This document shows, in pieces, positions 1 through 8,495 of a stretch of DNA of 64,000 bases. Origin of the DNA: Amycolatopsis sp. NBRC 101858 (GTDB taxonomy: Bacteria > Actinomycetota > Actinomycetes > Mycobacteriales > Pseudonocardiaceae). The notes beneath the pieces are model-generated. The model worked only from the letters and a program-made list of their open reading frames with translations, was not told the origin of the DNA and did not search any database. The stretch lies in contig NZ_BSTD01000002.1 in assembly GCF_030269325.1 (NCBI RefSeq), positions 1,550,001-1,614,000 on the forward strand, in the 5' to 3' direction. The position numbers and the translations under genes are program-made. The stretch's first letter is position 1. The number at the start of each line of letters is the position of its first letter.

Positions 1-1
1 C

Positions 2-46
2 GCCGACCGGATCATCACCGCACTGGCCCACCTCGGCACCGGATGA
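2..46 (+). CDS. C-terminal end of a gene cut by the window edge
   Basis: The first bases read in one frame as 14 residues (ADRIITALAHLGTG) followed by TGA. Codons are G/C-rich at the third position, as in the real genes here, so this is probably the end of a plus-strand gene starting outside the window. The family cannot be told from so short a tail; the amphipathic helix would fit a TetR-type regulator, but that is a guess. Confidence 0.4.
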   Translation, partial: ADRIITALAHLGTG

Positions 47-64
47 GCGTCCGCCGAGCATCGT

Positions 65-988
65 TCAGGCGACCTTGACGACGACCTTCCCCGCGGCATG
101 GCCGTTCTCGACGGTGGCCAGGGCGGCCGGCGCGTCGGCCAACGGGTGGACCGCGGTGATCGCCGGTGCGAGAACTCCGTCCAGCGCCAGCCGGGCGGTG
201 CGCTCCAGGTTCGCGCGGTCGAGGCGCCGCTCGACGAACCGGCCGCCGATCTCGGACACGGACTGATCGCCCACGGCGACGACGGTGCGGGGATCGCGCC
301 CCAGCGAGGCGACCGCTCGCAGCGAGGCGCCGCCGACCAGGTCGACGATCCCGTCGAAGCCGTCCGGAACCAGCTCACGAGCCACGCCGAGGACGTCCTC
401 GGCCGCGTAGTCGAGGAACCGCACGCCGGCGGCCTCGGCGTACGGGCGCTTGGCGGCACTGCCGGTGCCGAGCACCCGCAGGCCGCGCGCCGCGGCCAGC
501 TGGGCGACGGCGAGGCCGACCCCGCCGCCGACGCCGTTGACCAGGATCGTGGCGCCGGCCGGGAGGCCGAGCTGGTCGAGCGCGTCGACCGCGGTCGTCC
601 CGGCGATCGGCAGCGTCGCCGCCACGGTCGCGGACAGCCCCGCCGGGATGCGCGCGGTGTTCGGGGCCGACAGCACCGTCGTCTCGGCGTACGTGCCGCC
701 GCCGGTGAGCGCGAACCCGAAGACCGCGTCCCCCACCTCGAGCCCGTCGACGCCTTCCCCCAGGGCGAGAACCGTGCCCGCGGCCTCCATCCCCAGCACG
801 AGCGGGAACGGGCGCCCGCCGTCGAGCCCGGGGACCAGGCCCGCGCGCAGCAGGTGATCAAGCGGGTTCACGCCGGCGACGTCGACCCGCACCAGCACCT
901 CACCGGAACCGGGCTCAGGATCGGGACGGTCGAAGAACTCCTGCACCTCCGGCCCGCCGTACCTGCCGAAACCCCATGCCTGTCCCAT
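65..988 (-). CDS. NADP-dependent quinone oxidoreductase-like (zinc-free MDR family)
   Basis: A 307-residue medium-chain reductase of the quinone oxidoreductase type. The N-terminal GroES-like half carries GEVLVRVDVAGVNPLDH (about residues 28-44), and the Rossmann half starts at ILVNGVGGGVGLAVAQLA (about 148-165). The cysteine/histidine set for structural or catalytic zinc is absent, so it should be a zinc-free NADPH reductase of quinones or enones. It lies 71 bp downstream of a MerR gene on the same strand. Length is normal for the family. The substrate cannot be told from sequence. Confidence 0.88.
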   Translation of the reverse strand: MGQAWGFGRYGGPEVQEFFDRPDPEPGSGEVLVRVDVAGVNPLDHLLRAGLVPGLDGGRPFPLVLGMEAAGTVLALGEGVDGLEVGDAVFGFALTGGGTYAETTVLSAPNTARIPAGLSATVAATLPIAGTTAVDALDQLGLPAGATILVNGVGGGVGLAVAQLAAARGLRVLGTGSAAKRPYAEAAGVRFLDYAAEDVLGVARELVPDGFDGIVDLVGGASLRAVASLGRDPRTVVAVGDQSVSEIGGRFVERRLDRANLERTARLALDGVLAPAITAVHPLADAPAALATVENGHAAGKVVVKVA

Positions 989-1048
989 TTTTCACTGCCT
1001 TCCGACGACCGGCCCGGTGGCTCCGGGCCCTGCGGTCATCGTCACCGC

Positions 1049-1062
1049 TCACACCGGTGTCA
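1049..1062. promoter_or_regulatory. Candidate MerR operator/promoter
   Basis: The 14-bp near-palindrome TCACACCGGTGTCA sits at the 3' end of the MerR gene, upstream of the oxidoreductase. Read on the minus strand it contains TTGACA (1063-1058), which could be the -35 box of the oxidoreductase promoter, as is usual for MerR-controlled promoters. The matching -10 box is not clear. Confidence 0.45.
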
Positions 1063-1458
1063 AGGGCAACCGGCTGAGGCAGGGCTCACAGCGTCAGCCA
1101 GCTCCGCCCGGTGCCGGCTGTTGGCGTCGAGCAGGGCGTCGAGGGCGTCCCGGGACTCGACCAGGTGCGCGATCTCGGCGTCGATCCGGTCGCGCTCGCG
1201 CTTCATCGTGGCGAAGGCGAAGTCGACGACACCCGCGTCACCGGGCGTCTCCACGCACGGCAGCACGGTCGCGATCACCCGGCTGGACAGGCCGGCGTCG
1301 AACAGCTGCCGGATGAGGGACACGCGCTGGACCTCGGCGTCGGAATAGTGCCGCTGTCCGGCCGCGGAGCGAACGCTGGTCAGCAGGCCCTGCGCCTCGT
1401 AGTACCGCAGGGAACGCGCACTCACACCCGTGCGCCGGGACAGCTCGCCGATCCTCAT
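1060..1458 (-). CDS. MerR-family transcriptional regulator
   Basis: A 132-residue regulator. It opens with MRIGELSRRTGVSARSLRYYEAQGL, the classic MerR winged helix-turn-helix, followed by a dimerisation helix (about residues 75-120). The C-terminal effector region is short and has no conserved cysteine cluster, so metal sensing is unlikely; such proteins usually sense small molecules or redox stress. It is followed on the same strand by the quinone oxidoreductase-like gene, its probable target. Its stop codon overlaps a near-palindrome that could be its operator. Confidence 0.9.
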   Translation of the reverse strand: MRIGELSRRTGVSARSLRYYEAQGLLTSVRSAAGQRHYSDAEVQRVSLIRQLFDAGLSSRVIATVLPCVETPGDAGVVDFAFATMKRERDRIDAEIAHLVESRDALDALLDANSRHRAELADAVSPASAGCP

Positions 1459-1498
1459 CCCCCGAAGTTACGCCACCCGGACCGCGCACCCCGGCCGG

Positions 1499-2488
1499 TC
1501 AGCGGCGGATGCCGGCGACGAGCTCTTCCCAGTTCCGGTGCGCGATCCGCTCGCGGTCCGCCTCGCTCACCGGCGCCTGCTCCAGGAAGTGCCGCGCGGA
1601 CCCGGCGCGCTCGCGGTTGAACGGGTGGTCGGACGCGTACATGATCCGCTCGGCCCCCACCGTCTCCAGGCTCCACCGCAGGTACTTGTGGCTGGAGATG
1701 CCGCCGGGGGTGATGAAGATGTTGGCACGGAAGTACTCCGCGATCGGCCGCCGCAGCTCGGTGAGCCGGTCCAGCGCCGCGACGCGATCGAGGTAGAACA
1801 ACACCACCTCGCCCCAGTGCCCCAGGATGAGCCGGAGATCGGGGAACCGGTCGAAGACGCCGGCGAGGATCATCCGGAGCACGGTCAGCCCGGCGTCGTA
1901 GTGCCAGCCGAACGTGCCGGTGGCCAGCATGTCGTCCACCCGCGTGCCGAAACCGCGGTAGTAGGCCTCGGTGACGGCCGCGACCGGAACGCCCGGGTGC
2001 AGGTACACGGGAGCACGCAGGTCTTCGGCGGCCTCGTAGATGTCCCAGAACTCCGGCGCGTCCAGCGATCGGCCGCCGGAGTTCGCGTTGACCAGCGCGC
2101 CGTGGAAACCGAGCTCGCCGACCGCGCGCCGCAGTTCGTCCGCCGCGGCCGACGGTGCGGGCGTGGCCAGCGTCGCGAACCCCTCGAACCGGCCGGGGTG
2201 CCGGCGCACGGCGGCGGCGAGGAGGTCGTTCGTGGGCGCCTGCAGGGCGACCGCCTCCGCCGCGTCGAGGTTCTGCAGGCCCGGCGTCGTGAGGGACAGC
2301 ACGGCTGTGTCGATCCCGGCGTCGTCCATGGCGGCGACGCGTCCGCCGCCGAGGTCCAGCAGCGCCGGAGTGACTTCGCTGGCCACGGCCCACTTCATCA
2401 TCGGCTCGGCCAGGCCGGGGTCGCGCCGCCGCCACGCGTCGACCACGTCGTCGGTGACGAAGTGCTCTTCGAGCGCGTAGAGCTTCAT
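1499..2488 (-). CDS. Amidohydrolase-family (ACMSD/resorcylate decarboxylase type) protein
   Basis: A 329-residue TIM-barrel amidohydrolase of the Amidohydro_2 group. It shows the ALEEHF start, the metal-binding YLHPG, the LGHWGE histidine and the SDHPF aspartate near residue 285. This set is typical of the aromatic acid decarboxylases (gamma-resorcylate, 5-carboxyvanillate and ACMSD types), so a Zn- or Mn-dependent non-oxidative decarboxylase or hydrolase of an aromatic compound is likely. It starts 6 bp after the stop of the FMN reductase gene, so the two are co-transcribed and probably controlled by the adjacent MarR protein. Confidence 0.87.
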   Translation of the reverse strand: MKLYALEEHFVTDDVVDAWRRRDPGLAEPMMKWAVASEVTPALLDLGGGRVAAMDDAGIDTAVLSLTTPGLQNLDAAEAVALQAPTNDLLAAAVRRHPGRFEGFATLATPAPSAAADELRRAVGELGFHGALVNANSGGRSLDAPEFWDIYEAAEDLRAPVYLHPGVPVAAVTEAYYRGFGTRVDDMLATGTFGWHYDAGLTVLRMILAGVFDRFPDLRLILGHWGEVVLFYLDRVAALDRLTELRRPIAEYFRANIFITPGGISSHKYLRWSLETVGAERIMYASDHPFNRERAGSARHFLEQAPVSEADRERIAHRNWEELVAGIRR

Positions 2489-2494
2489 CGGCGC

Positions 2495-3058
2495 TCAGCT
2501 CCGGACGGTCTTGAGCGCGCCGGCCCAGGACTCGAGCTGGTCGAAGAGGACGGTCGCGGCGGCGTCGTGCATCGCGGACGGCGTGAACGCCGAGAAGTTC
2601 TCGAAGTCGGAGAACAACGAGAACGACAGCTGCTGGCGCACGTGGGCCAGCTGCAGTTCGCTCGCGATCGCCCGCAGGTGCTCGATCGCCCGCGCCCCGC
2701 CGAGCGCGCCGTACGACACGAAGGCGGCGGCCTTGTTGTTCCACTCGGCGTAGAGGTAGTCGATGGCGTTCTTCAACACTCCCGAAGTGGAGTGGTTGTA
2801 CTCCGGGGTGACGAAGACGTATCCGTCGTACTCGCCGATCTTGGCGGCCCAGGCCTTCGTGTGCTCGCCGGCGTACGCGCCCCGGCTGGCCGGCACGGCC
2901 TCGTCCAGGTGCGGCAGCGGGTAGTCGAGCAGGTCGATCAGCTCGTAGCCGGCGCGGGTGCGTTCCTTGGCCTTGGTCAGCACCCAGTCCGCCACCGCCG
3001 CGCCTTTGCGGCCGGGGCGGGTGCTGCCGAGGATGACGGCGAGCTTCAGGTCGCTCAC
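2495..3058 (-). CDS. NADPH-dependent FMN reductase
   Basis: A flavodoxin-fold reductase of about 187 residues. LAVILGSTRPGRKG near the N-terminus is the FMN phosphate-binding loop, and FVTPEYNHSTSGVLKNAIDYL (residues about 98-118) is the second flavin signature. I place the start at the GTG at 3058 because GGAGG lies seven bases upstream of it. A longer reading from the ATG at 3094 would translate through an operator palindrome. It leads a two-gene operon with the amidohydrolase and probably supplies reduced flavin or detoxifies quinones. Confidence 0.9.
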   Translation of the reverse strand: MSDLKLAVILGSTRPGRKGAAVADWVLTKAKERTRAGYELIDLLDYPLPHLDEAVPASRGAYAGEHTKAWAAKIGEYDGYVFVTPEYNHSTSGVLKNAIDYLYAEWNNKAAAFVSYGALGGARAIEHLRAIASELQLAHVRQQLSFSLFSDFENFSAFTPSAMHDAAATVLFDQLESWAGALKTVRS

Positions 3059-3077
3059 GGGGAACCTCCGGAATCGG

Positions 3078-3129
3078 TTGACTTGAATCTTCAAGTCAAC
3101 CTAGCCGCCTCGACTTGAAATTTCAAGTC
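3078..3129. promoter_or_regulatory. Twin palindromic operator for the MarR regulator
   Basis: Two palindromes of the same sequence family lie between the divergent genes: 3078-3099 (TTGACTTGAA-TC-TTCAAGTCAA) and a perfect one at 3112-3129 (GACTTGAAATTTCAAGTC). Their centres are 32 bp apart, about three helical turns, so dimers bound at both would lie on the same DNA face. They flank the start regions of both the FMN reductase operon and the MarR gene. This fits autoregulation and control of the operon by the MarR protein, which is inferred from position. Confidence 0.82.
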
Positions 3130-3143
3130 AGTACACTCCTGCC

Positions 3144-3677
3144 ATGCCTACCCGAGAAGGGTCCGAGCCGCGGTGGCTCACCGACGACCAGCTGGCGGCG
3201 TGGCGCGGGTTCATGAAGCTCCTCCAGAGGCTGCCCGCCGCGCTGGAGTCGCAGCTGCAAAAGGACTCGAAGCTCAGCTTCATCGAGTACTACGTGCTGG
3301 CGCACCTGTCCGACCAGCCCGGGCGTCGCCTGCGGATGAGCGAGCTAGCCGTCTTGGCCAACACGGAACTGTCCCGCCTGTCCCACCTGATCGGCAGGCT
3401 CGAGAAGCGCGGATTCACGTACCGCGAACCCGACCCGGCGAACGGCCGCTACACGCGAGCAGTCCTGACCGACGCGGGTCACGCCTACCTCGCGGAAGCG
3501 GCACCCGGACACGTCGCCCAGGTGCTGAGCTTGTTCATCGACGTTCTCACCCCCGACGACCTGCGAGCACTGCACCGGATCTCCCAGGCAGTACTCACCC
3601 GCATCGACGACGAACCACCGCCTGTCCCGCATCGACCGGGTCAGCGGACCCGGCGGCCGGTCTCCGCGCAGGAGTAG
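3144..3677 (+). CDS. MarR-family transcriptional regulator
   Basis: A 177-residue winged-helix regulator. The core runs LSFIEYYVLAHLSDQPGRR, the recognition region is MSELAVLANTELSRLSHLIGRLEKRGF, and the wing is YREPDPANGRYTRAVLTDAG; all are typical of MarR. It is divergent from the FMN reductase/amidohydrolase operon with two matching palindromes between them, so it probably represses that operon and itself. Its last 37 bp overlap the 3' end of the convergent MoeA-type gene, and the C-terminal tail is Pro/Arg-rich and probably disordered. Confidence 0.92.
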   Translation: MPTREGSEPRWLTDDQLAAWRGFMKLLQRLPAALESQLQKDSKLSFIEYYVLAHLSDQPGRRLRMSELAVLANTELSRLSHLIGRLEKRGFTYREPDPANGRYTRAVLTDAGHAYLAEAAPGHVAQVLSLFIDVLTPDDLRALHRISQAVLTRIDDEPPPVPHRPGQRTRRPVSAQE

Positions 3678-5560
3678 CCGCCGAGTTTCTCCACCTCGGT
3701 CAGGAAATCCGCGTTCTCCAGCAGTGTCCACAGTGGGCGGAGCTGGGCGCTGTCGAGGTCGCAGGTGCGGAGCACGAGGTCATACGGTTCCTGCGCGACC
3801 GGGACGAAGTCCAGCCCGAACGCCCGCGCCGCGGCGAGGATGCCCAGGCCGGTGTCCGCGCGACCCGCCGCGATCGCCGCCGCCACCGCGAGGTGGGTGT
3901 GTTCCTCCCGGGCGTAGCCGGGCACCTCGGCCGGGTCGATGCCGCGCCGGGTCAGCTCGTGGTCGAGCAGGACGCGGGTGCCCGCGCCTCGCTGGCGGTT
4001 CACGTAGCGCAGCCCCGGCCGGGTGAGGTCGCCGATGCCGGACAACCCGAGCGGGTTGCCCGCGGCGACGAGGAGGCCCTGGTCGCGGTGGACGAGCCGG
4101 ATTACCGCGACGTCGGCGTCCGGACCGAACAACTTGTCCACATAGGACAGCGTGTACTCGCCCGTCGCCGGGTCGAGGAGGTGGGAGCCGGCGATGTGGC
4201 ACAGGCCGTCGCGCAGTGCGACGAGCCCGCCGAGCGAGCCGACGTTCGACGACGCCAGCGTGATCAGCGGGTCGGTGGCGCGCAACGCGGACGCGGCCAG
4301 GTCGAGGACCAGGTCGTGCGAGCCGATCGCGACGATCGTGCGGCCGATGTCGGCGAGCCCGCGCAGCAGCTCGACGCGGACCTCTTCACCGGCGTGGTGA
4401 CCTTCGAGCCCGGCCGGGACGACGAGCAGCCCGTCGGCGCGGACCAGGGAGGTCAGCACTCCCGCGCCGCGCGGCAGTGGCGTGGCGACGACCTGGTCGT
4501 GCACGCGGCCGAGCCGGACGCGGACCCAGTCGTCCGTGCCGAGCGCGGACGGCAGCTTGCGCGCGAGCCGCGCGGTCGCCGACGGCCGCTCGCGAGGGGC
4601 CGCTCCTTCGAGTTCGGCCAACAGCGGCGCGGCGAAGATGTCGAAGGTCAGCGCGGCCGACACGGGATAGCCCGGGACTCCGACGATCGGAGTAGCGCCG
4701 ACAGTGCCCAGAACGACGGGATGTCCCGGCCGCACGGCGACGCCGTGGACGGCGAGCGAGCCCGTCTCGGCGACGACCCGCGCGGTGTAGTCGTCGCGGC
4801 CCGCGCTGGAGCCCGCGATGAGCAGGACGAGGTCGGCGTCGGCGGCCGCGGTGCGCACCATGGCGGCGATCGCGGCCGGGTCGTCGGGGACGATCTCGGT
4901 GACACGGGCCTCGCACCCGGCTTCACGGGCCTGCGCGGCGAGCATGAGCGAGTTCGTGTCGAGGATGTCCCCCGGCGCCAGCTCGGCACCGATCGGCCGG
5001 ATCTCGTCGCCCGTCGGCACGATCACGACCACCGGCGCCCGGCGAACCGCCAGTGTGGTGGCACCCGCCGCGGCGCACGCGGCGACGTCGACCGGCCGCA
5101 GCCGGTGCCCCTGGGGCAGCAGCAGCTCGGCGGCGCTGATGTCCTCGCCGATCGAGCGGACGTGCTGGTACGGCGGCACCCCCGCGCGCAGCTCGGCCGC
5201 CCCGTCGGCGGTGTGGTGCACGTGCTCGCGCATGACGACCGCGTCGTAGCCGGGCGGGAGCGGGTCACCGGTGTCGACGACCTCGAACTCACCGAGAGCC
5301 AGCAGGACCGGCGTGGTCTCGGCCGCCCCGACCGTGTCGGCCGCCCGCACCGCGATGCCGTCCATGCCGGCGGAGTCGAACGCCGGCGACGACCGCGTCG
5401 CCCAGACCGGCTCGGCCGTCACCCGCCCGACCGCGTCGCCGACCGGCACCCGCACCGCCTCGACCCGCACCGGACACCCGGCAAATGCCCGGGCCTCCCG
5501 CCACGCGGCAAGGGCCTGCTCCGCGGGGACGTCGGAGACGAACGGGCTCTCGGCCGTCAT
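3641..5560 (-). CDS. MoeA-like molybdopterin molybdotransferase fused to a PBP-like domain
   Basis: About 639 residues. Residues 1 to about 405 are a MoeA domain: AFDSAGMDGIAVRA, VVIVPTGDEI, LLIAGSSAGRDDYTA and VGVPGYPVSAAL are its usual signatures. The rest is a type-2 periplasmic-binding-protein-like (LysR-substrate-like) domain, with IGSHDLVLDL, LRYVNRQRGAGTRVLLD and TGLGILAAARAFGLDFVPV. Fusions of this kind are known in prokaryotes and are thought to bind oxyanions such as molybdate or tungstate, though this is not proven. It overlaps the previous moeA by the 4-bp ATGA, so translation is probably coupled. It is the last gene of the metal-pterin operon. Confidence 0.92.
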   Translation of the reverse strand: MTAESPFVSDVPAEQALAAWREARAFAGCPVRVEAVRVPVGDAVGRVTAEPVWATRSSPAFDSAGMDGIAVRAADTVGAAETTPVLLALGEFEVVDTGDPLPPGYDAVVMREHVHHTADGAAELRAGVPPYQHVRSIGEDISAAELLLPQGHRLRPVDVAACAAAGATTLAVRRAPVVVIVPTGDEIRPIGAELAPGDILDTNSLMLAAQAREAGCEARVTEIVPDDPAAIAAMVRTAAADADLVLLIAGSSAGRDDYTARVVAETGSLAVHGVAVRPGHPVVLGTVGATPIVGVPGYPVSAALTFDIFAAPLLAELEGAAPRERPSATARLARKLPSALGTDDWVRVRLGRVHDQVVATPLPRGAGVLTSLVRADGLLVVPAGLEGHHAGEEVRVELLRGLADIGRTIVAIGSHDLVLDLAASALRATDPLITLASSNVGSLGGLVALRDGLCHIAGSHLLDPATGEYTLSYVDKLFGPDADVAVIRLVHRDQGLLVAAGNPLGLSGIGDLTRPGLRYVNRQRGAGTRVLLDHELTRRGIDPAEVPGYAREEHTHLAVAAAIAAGRADTGLGILAAARAFGLDFVPVAQEPYDLVLRTCDLDSAQLRPLWTLLENADFLTEVEKLGGYSCAETGRRVR

Positions 5561-6777
5561 CGGTACAACACCACCTCGACGTCCGCACCGGCGTCCAGGC
5601 CGGTCGCGGGCTCCGGGATCACGACGTAACCGTCGGCCCGCACCAGCACCGACAGCAGCGCCGACGGACCGAACAGCGGCTCGGCGACGCCGTCGCGCAC
5701 CGTGACCTGCACGATGTCCAAACGTCCCGTAGCGGACGCGAGATTGCGAGACAACCTGGCCCGTGTCGTGGGCGGCGGGGGCGGCGACTCGCACCCGGCC
5801 AGCCGCCACAGCAGCGGAACGCCGAGCTGGCCGAACACCACCAGCGCGGACAGCGGGTTGCCGGGCAGGCCGACGAGCGGGATGCCGCCGCAGTCGGCGA
5901 GCAGGGTGGGTTTGCCGGGCTTGATGGCGAGTCCGTGGCACCAGACCTCACCGATCGCGGCGACCGCGCCGGCCGTCTCGTCTCGGGCCCCGACCGACGA
6001 CCCGGCCGACACGACGACGAGATCGGCGTCCGGCAGGACTTCCGTCAGCCGGTTCTTCAGCGCGCCAGGTTCGTCGCTCACGATGCCCGCCAAGACCGGC
6101 TCGCCCCCGGCATCGGCGACCAGCCCGGCGAGCGCGGACGCTGTGGCGTCGCGAACCTGACCGGCCCGCAGCTCCGCCGTGTCGGGAGGTACCACCTCAT
6201 CCCCGGTGGAGATGATCGCGACGCGCGGCCGGGCGTGCACCGCGACGGTGGTGACTCCGGCGGCGGCGAGCAGGCCGAGATCCGGGGCCCGCAGTGGCCG
6301 CCCAGCCGGGACCAGCGCGGCACCGGCCACGACGTCCTCGTCGGCCCGCACCATGCCACCACCGGGCGCGACGGGACGGGTGATCTCGACGGTGCCGGGC
6401 ATCGTCTCCGCGGTGTACTCGACCATCACGACCGCGTCCGCGCCGTCGGGCAGCACCCCGCCCGTGGGCATCGCGACGCAACCACCGGCCCGGACCGCGA
6501 CCGTCGGCGCCGCGCCCATCGTCACCGCGCCGAGCAGGTCGAGGTAGCTCGGCAGTCCTTCGGACGCGCCGTAGGTGTCGGCGGCCCGCACAGCATAACC
6601 GTCCACAGTGGATCGAGAGAACCCCGGAAGCGCCACCGGAGCAACCACTTCACCGGCCGGCACCCGGTGCAGCGCGGCATCCAGGGGGACGTCCTCGATC
6701 GGTGTGCGGTGCGCCGGGCGGAACCCGGCGAGGGCCTCGGCGACGGTGCGCGCCGTGAAGAACTCCCGCCCGCTCAC
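5557..6777 (-). CDS. moeA: Molybdopterin molybdotransferase MoeA
   Basis: A 406-residue MoeA of standard length, which inserts molybdate or tungstate into adenylylated molybdopterin. Signatures are STVDGYAVRAADT (N-terminal part), VAIISTGDEVV, LVVVSAGSSVGARDET, IKPGKPTLLA and LVGLPGNPLSALV. The GTG start at 6777 overlaps the stop of the diaphorase gene (GTGA), and its own stop overlaps the start of the MoeA-PBP gene (ATGA). Two divergent MoeA copies side by side, next to one AOR and one formate dehydrogenase, suggest separate insertion of Mo and W, which is inference. Confidence 0.93.
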   Translation of the reverse strand: MSGREFFTARTVAEALAGFRPAHRTPIEDVPLDAALHRVPAGEVVAPVALPGFSRSTVDGYAVRAADTYGASEGLPSYLDLLGAVTMGAAPTVAVRAGGCVAMPTGGVLPDGADAVVMVEYTAETMPGTVEITRPVAPGGGMVRADEDVVAGAALVPAGRPLRAPDLGLLAAAGVTTVAVHARPRVAIISTGDEVVPPDTAELRAGQVRDATASALAGLVADAGGEPVLAGIVSDEPGALKNRLTEVLPDADLVVVSAGSSVGARDETAGAVAAIGEVWCHGLAIKPGKPTLLADCGGIPLVGLPGNPLSALVVFGQLGVPLLWRLAGCESPPPPPTTRARLSRNLASATGRLDIVQVTVRDGVAEPLFGPSALLSVLVRADGYVVIPEPATGLDAGADVEVVLYR

Positions 6778-8495
6778 CGGTCCGGCTGCCCCTCCGGGCC
6801 GCCCGGCCGCGGCTGCTCGCGGGCCGCGGCGCCGCCCTTGTCCAGGCCCAGCACCGACACCACCGGCCCCAGCGCGACCTGCCCGAGCCCGCAGATGGAC
6901 GTCTTGCGCATCGCCTCTTCCAGCTGCAGGATCCGCGCTCGCTGCGTCTCGTCCAATGTGGACGAACCGGAGTCGAGGACGCCGCTGAGCAGCGTGTGTG
7001 CCTTGGTGGAACCGACCCGGCACGGCACGCACTTGCCGCAGGACTCGTTGCGGAAGAACCGCAGGACGTTCGTCGACGCGGCCAGCAGGTCGGTGCCTTC
7101 CGCCAGCACCACCAGGGCGCCGGAGCCGAGCATCGTGCCGGCTTCGGCCAGCGTGCCGAAGTCCAGGGCGAGGTCCAGCTGGTCCGGGCCGATGAAGTTG
7201 GACGACGCCCCGCCCGGCTGCACCGCTTCGACGGCCGCGCCGCCGAGGACTCCCCCGGCCTGGTCGATCAGCTCCCGGACGGTGGTCCCCATCGGCACGC
7301 AGTAGACCCCGGGGTGCTCGACGTGGCCCGAGACGGCGAAGAACTTCCAGCCGACCGAGTCGCCCTTGCCCTGCTCGCCCCACCAGTCGGCGCCGCGCTG
7401 CAGGATCACCGGGACGTCGGCGAACGTCTCGACCGAGTTGATCAGCGTCGGACGCCCGTGCAAGCCGTAGCCGCCGGGGAAGGGCGGCTTGTTGCGCGGC
7501 TCCCCGCGGTGGCCCTCCATGCATTCCAGCAGCGCGGTCTCTTCGCCGAGGATGTAGCCGCCCGGCGAGACGAACACGTCCAGCTCGAGGCGACGGCCGC
7601 TCCCGCAGGCGTCGGGCCCGATGACGCCGGCCTCGCGCAGCGCGTCGATTTCCGCGCGCAGCACGCGCTCTTCCGGGCCGTATTCGTGCCGGATGAACAC
7701 CCAGCCCAGCTCGGCGCCGATCACCGCCATGCCCAGCAGCAGCCCTTCCAGCACCAGGTGCGGCTGGTCGGCGAGGATCTGCCGGTCCTTGAACGTGCCG
7801 GGCTCGGACTCGTCGGCGTTGCAGATCGCGTACTTGAGGTCGCCTTCGGCGCCGGCGACCAGGCCCCACTTGCGGCCGGTCGGGAACCCGGCCCCGCCCA
7901 TCCCGCGCAGCCCGGACGCCTCCAGCGTCGCGACGACGTCCTCCGCGGCGAGGTCGCCGGCCAGCAGCGCGCGCAGGCTGGCGTAGCGCTCGGCTCCGGC
8001 CGGGTACGGGTCGTTCGGCCACGGCTCGGTCCGGCTCGCGGCTTCCGCCTCCCCCGTGCCGGTGTCCCGCGCGGCGGTCACGAGCGCGTCGACGTCGGCG
8101 ACCGGGGCCGGGCGCTCGTTGACGGCGGCCGCGGGGGCGACGTCGCAACGGCCCAGGCAGGACACCTCGACCAGCTCGACGTCGGTGTCTTCGCCGTAGC
8201 GCTCGCGCAGCTCGGCGATGCGGTCGTCGGCCGAGCGCAGCCAGCACGAGAGGTCGTGGCAGACGTGCAGCGACACCTTCGCCGGCGGGGTGGTGCGGAA
8301 GTGCGGATAGAACGAGATCAGGCCCTCGATCTCGTACCGCGGCCGCCGCGTTTCGCGCGCCAGCTGCTCCAGTTCCTCCCGCGGCAGCCAGCCGAGGCGG
8401 GCCTGGATGGCGTTCAGCTCCGGGATCAGCGACGGTCCGGGGAACTTCCCGGCCCGCGCTTCGACTCCGGGGACGCGGTTCGCGCTCAGGGTCAT
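6774..8495 (-). CDS. NuoE-NuoF fusion, NADH-binding diaphorase subunit of formate dehydrogenase
   Basis: 573 residues. Residues about 1-135 are a NuoE-like thioredoxin-fold domain with a [2Fe-2S] site (C79, C84, C113, C117). From about 160 to 560 is NuoF: GLRGMGGAGFPTGRKW for FMN/NADH binding, AICNADESEPGTFKDR, and the [4Fe-4S] motif ESCGKCVPCRVG. It would pass electrons from the formate dehydrogenase large subunit, or possibly from AOR, to NAD+. The genes overlap by four bases on both sides (ATGA upstream, GTGA downstream), so it is tightly coupled to fdh and moeA. The C-terminal tail is Gly/Pro-rich. Confidence 0.93.
   Translation of the reverse strand: MTLSANRVPGVEARAGKFPGPSLIPELNAIQARLGWLPREELEQLARETRRPRYEIEGLISFYPHFRTTPPAKVSLHVCHDLSCWLRSADDRIAELRERYGEDTDVELVEVSCLGRCDVAPAAAVNERPAPVADVDALVTAARDTGTGEAEAASRTEPWPNDPYPAGAERYASLRALLAGDLAAEDVVATLEASGLRGMGGAGFPTGRKWGLVAGAEGDLKYAICNADESEPGTFKDRQILADQPHLVLEGLLLGMAVIGAELGWVFIRHEYGPEERVLRAEIDALREAGVIGPDACGSGRRLELDVFVSPGGYILGEETALLECMEGHRGEPRNKPPFPGGYGLHGRPTLINSVETFADVPVILQRGADWWGEQGKGDSVGWKFFAVSGHVEHPGVYCVPMGTTVRELIDQAGGVLGGAAVEAVQPGGASSNFIGPDQLDLALDFGTLAEAGTMLGSGALVVLAEGTDLLAASTNVLRFFRNESCGKCVPCRVGSTKAHTLLSGVLDSGSSTLDETQRARILQLEEAMRKTSICGLGQVALGPVVSVLGLDKGGAAAREQPRPGGPEGQPDR

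Noticed and set aside
98..1348. Long plus-strand open frame across the oxidoreductase gene
   Set aside because: It is antisense to a clearly conserved enzyme, is Arg/Gly/Asp-rich with no domain, and is a usual product of high GC.
3173..5629. 818-codon plus-strand open frame over the MoeA-PBP gene
   Set aside because: It covers the other strand of a well-matched MoeA gene; no recognisable motif, and composition typical of shadow frames.
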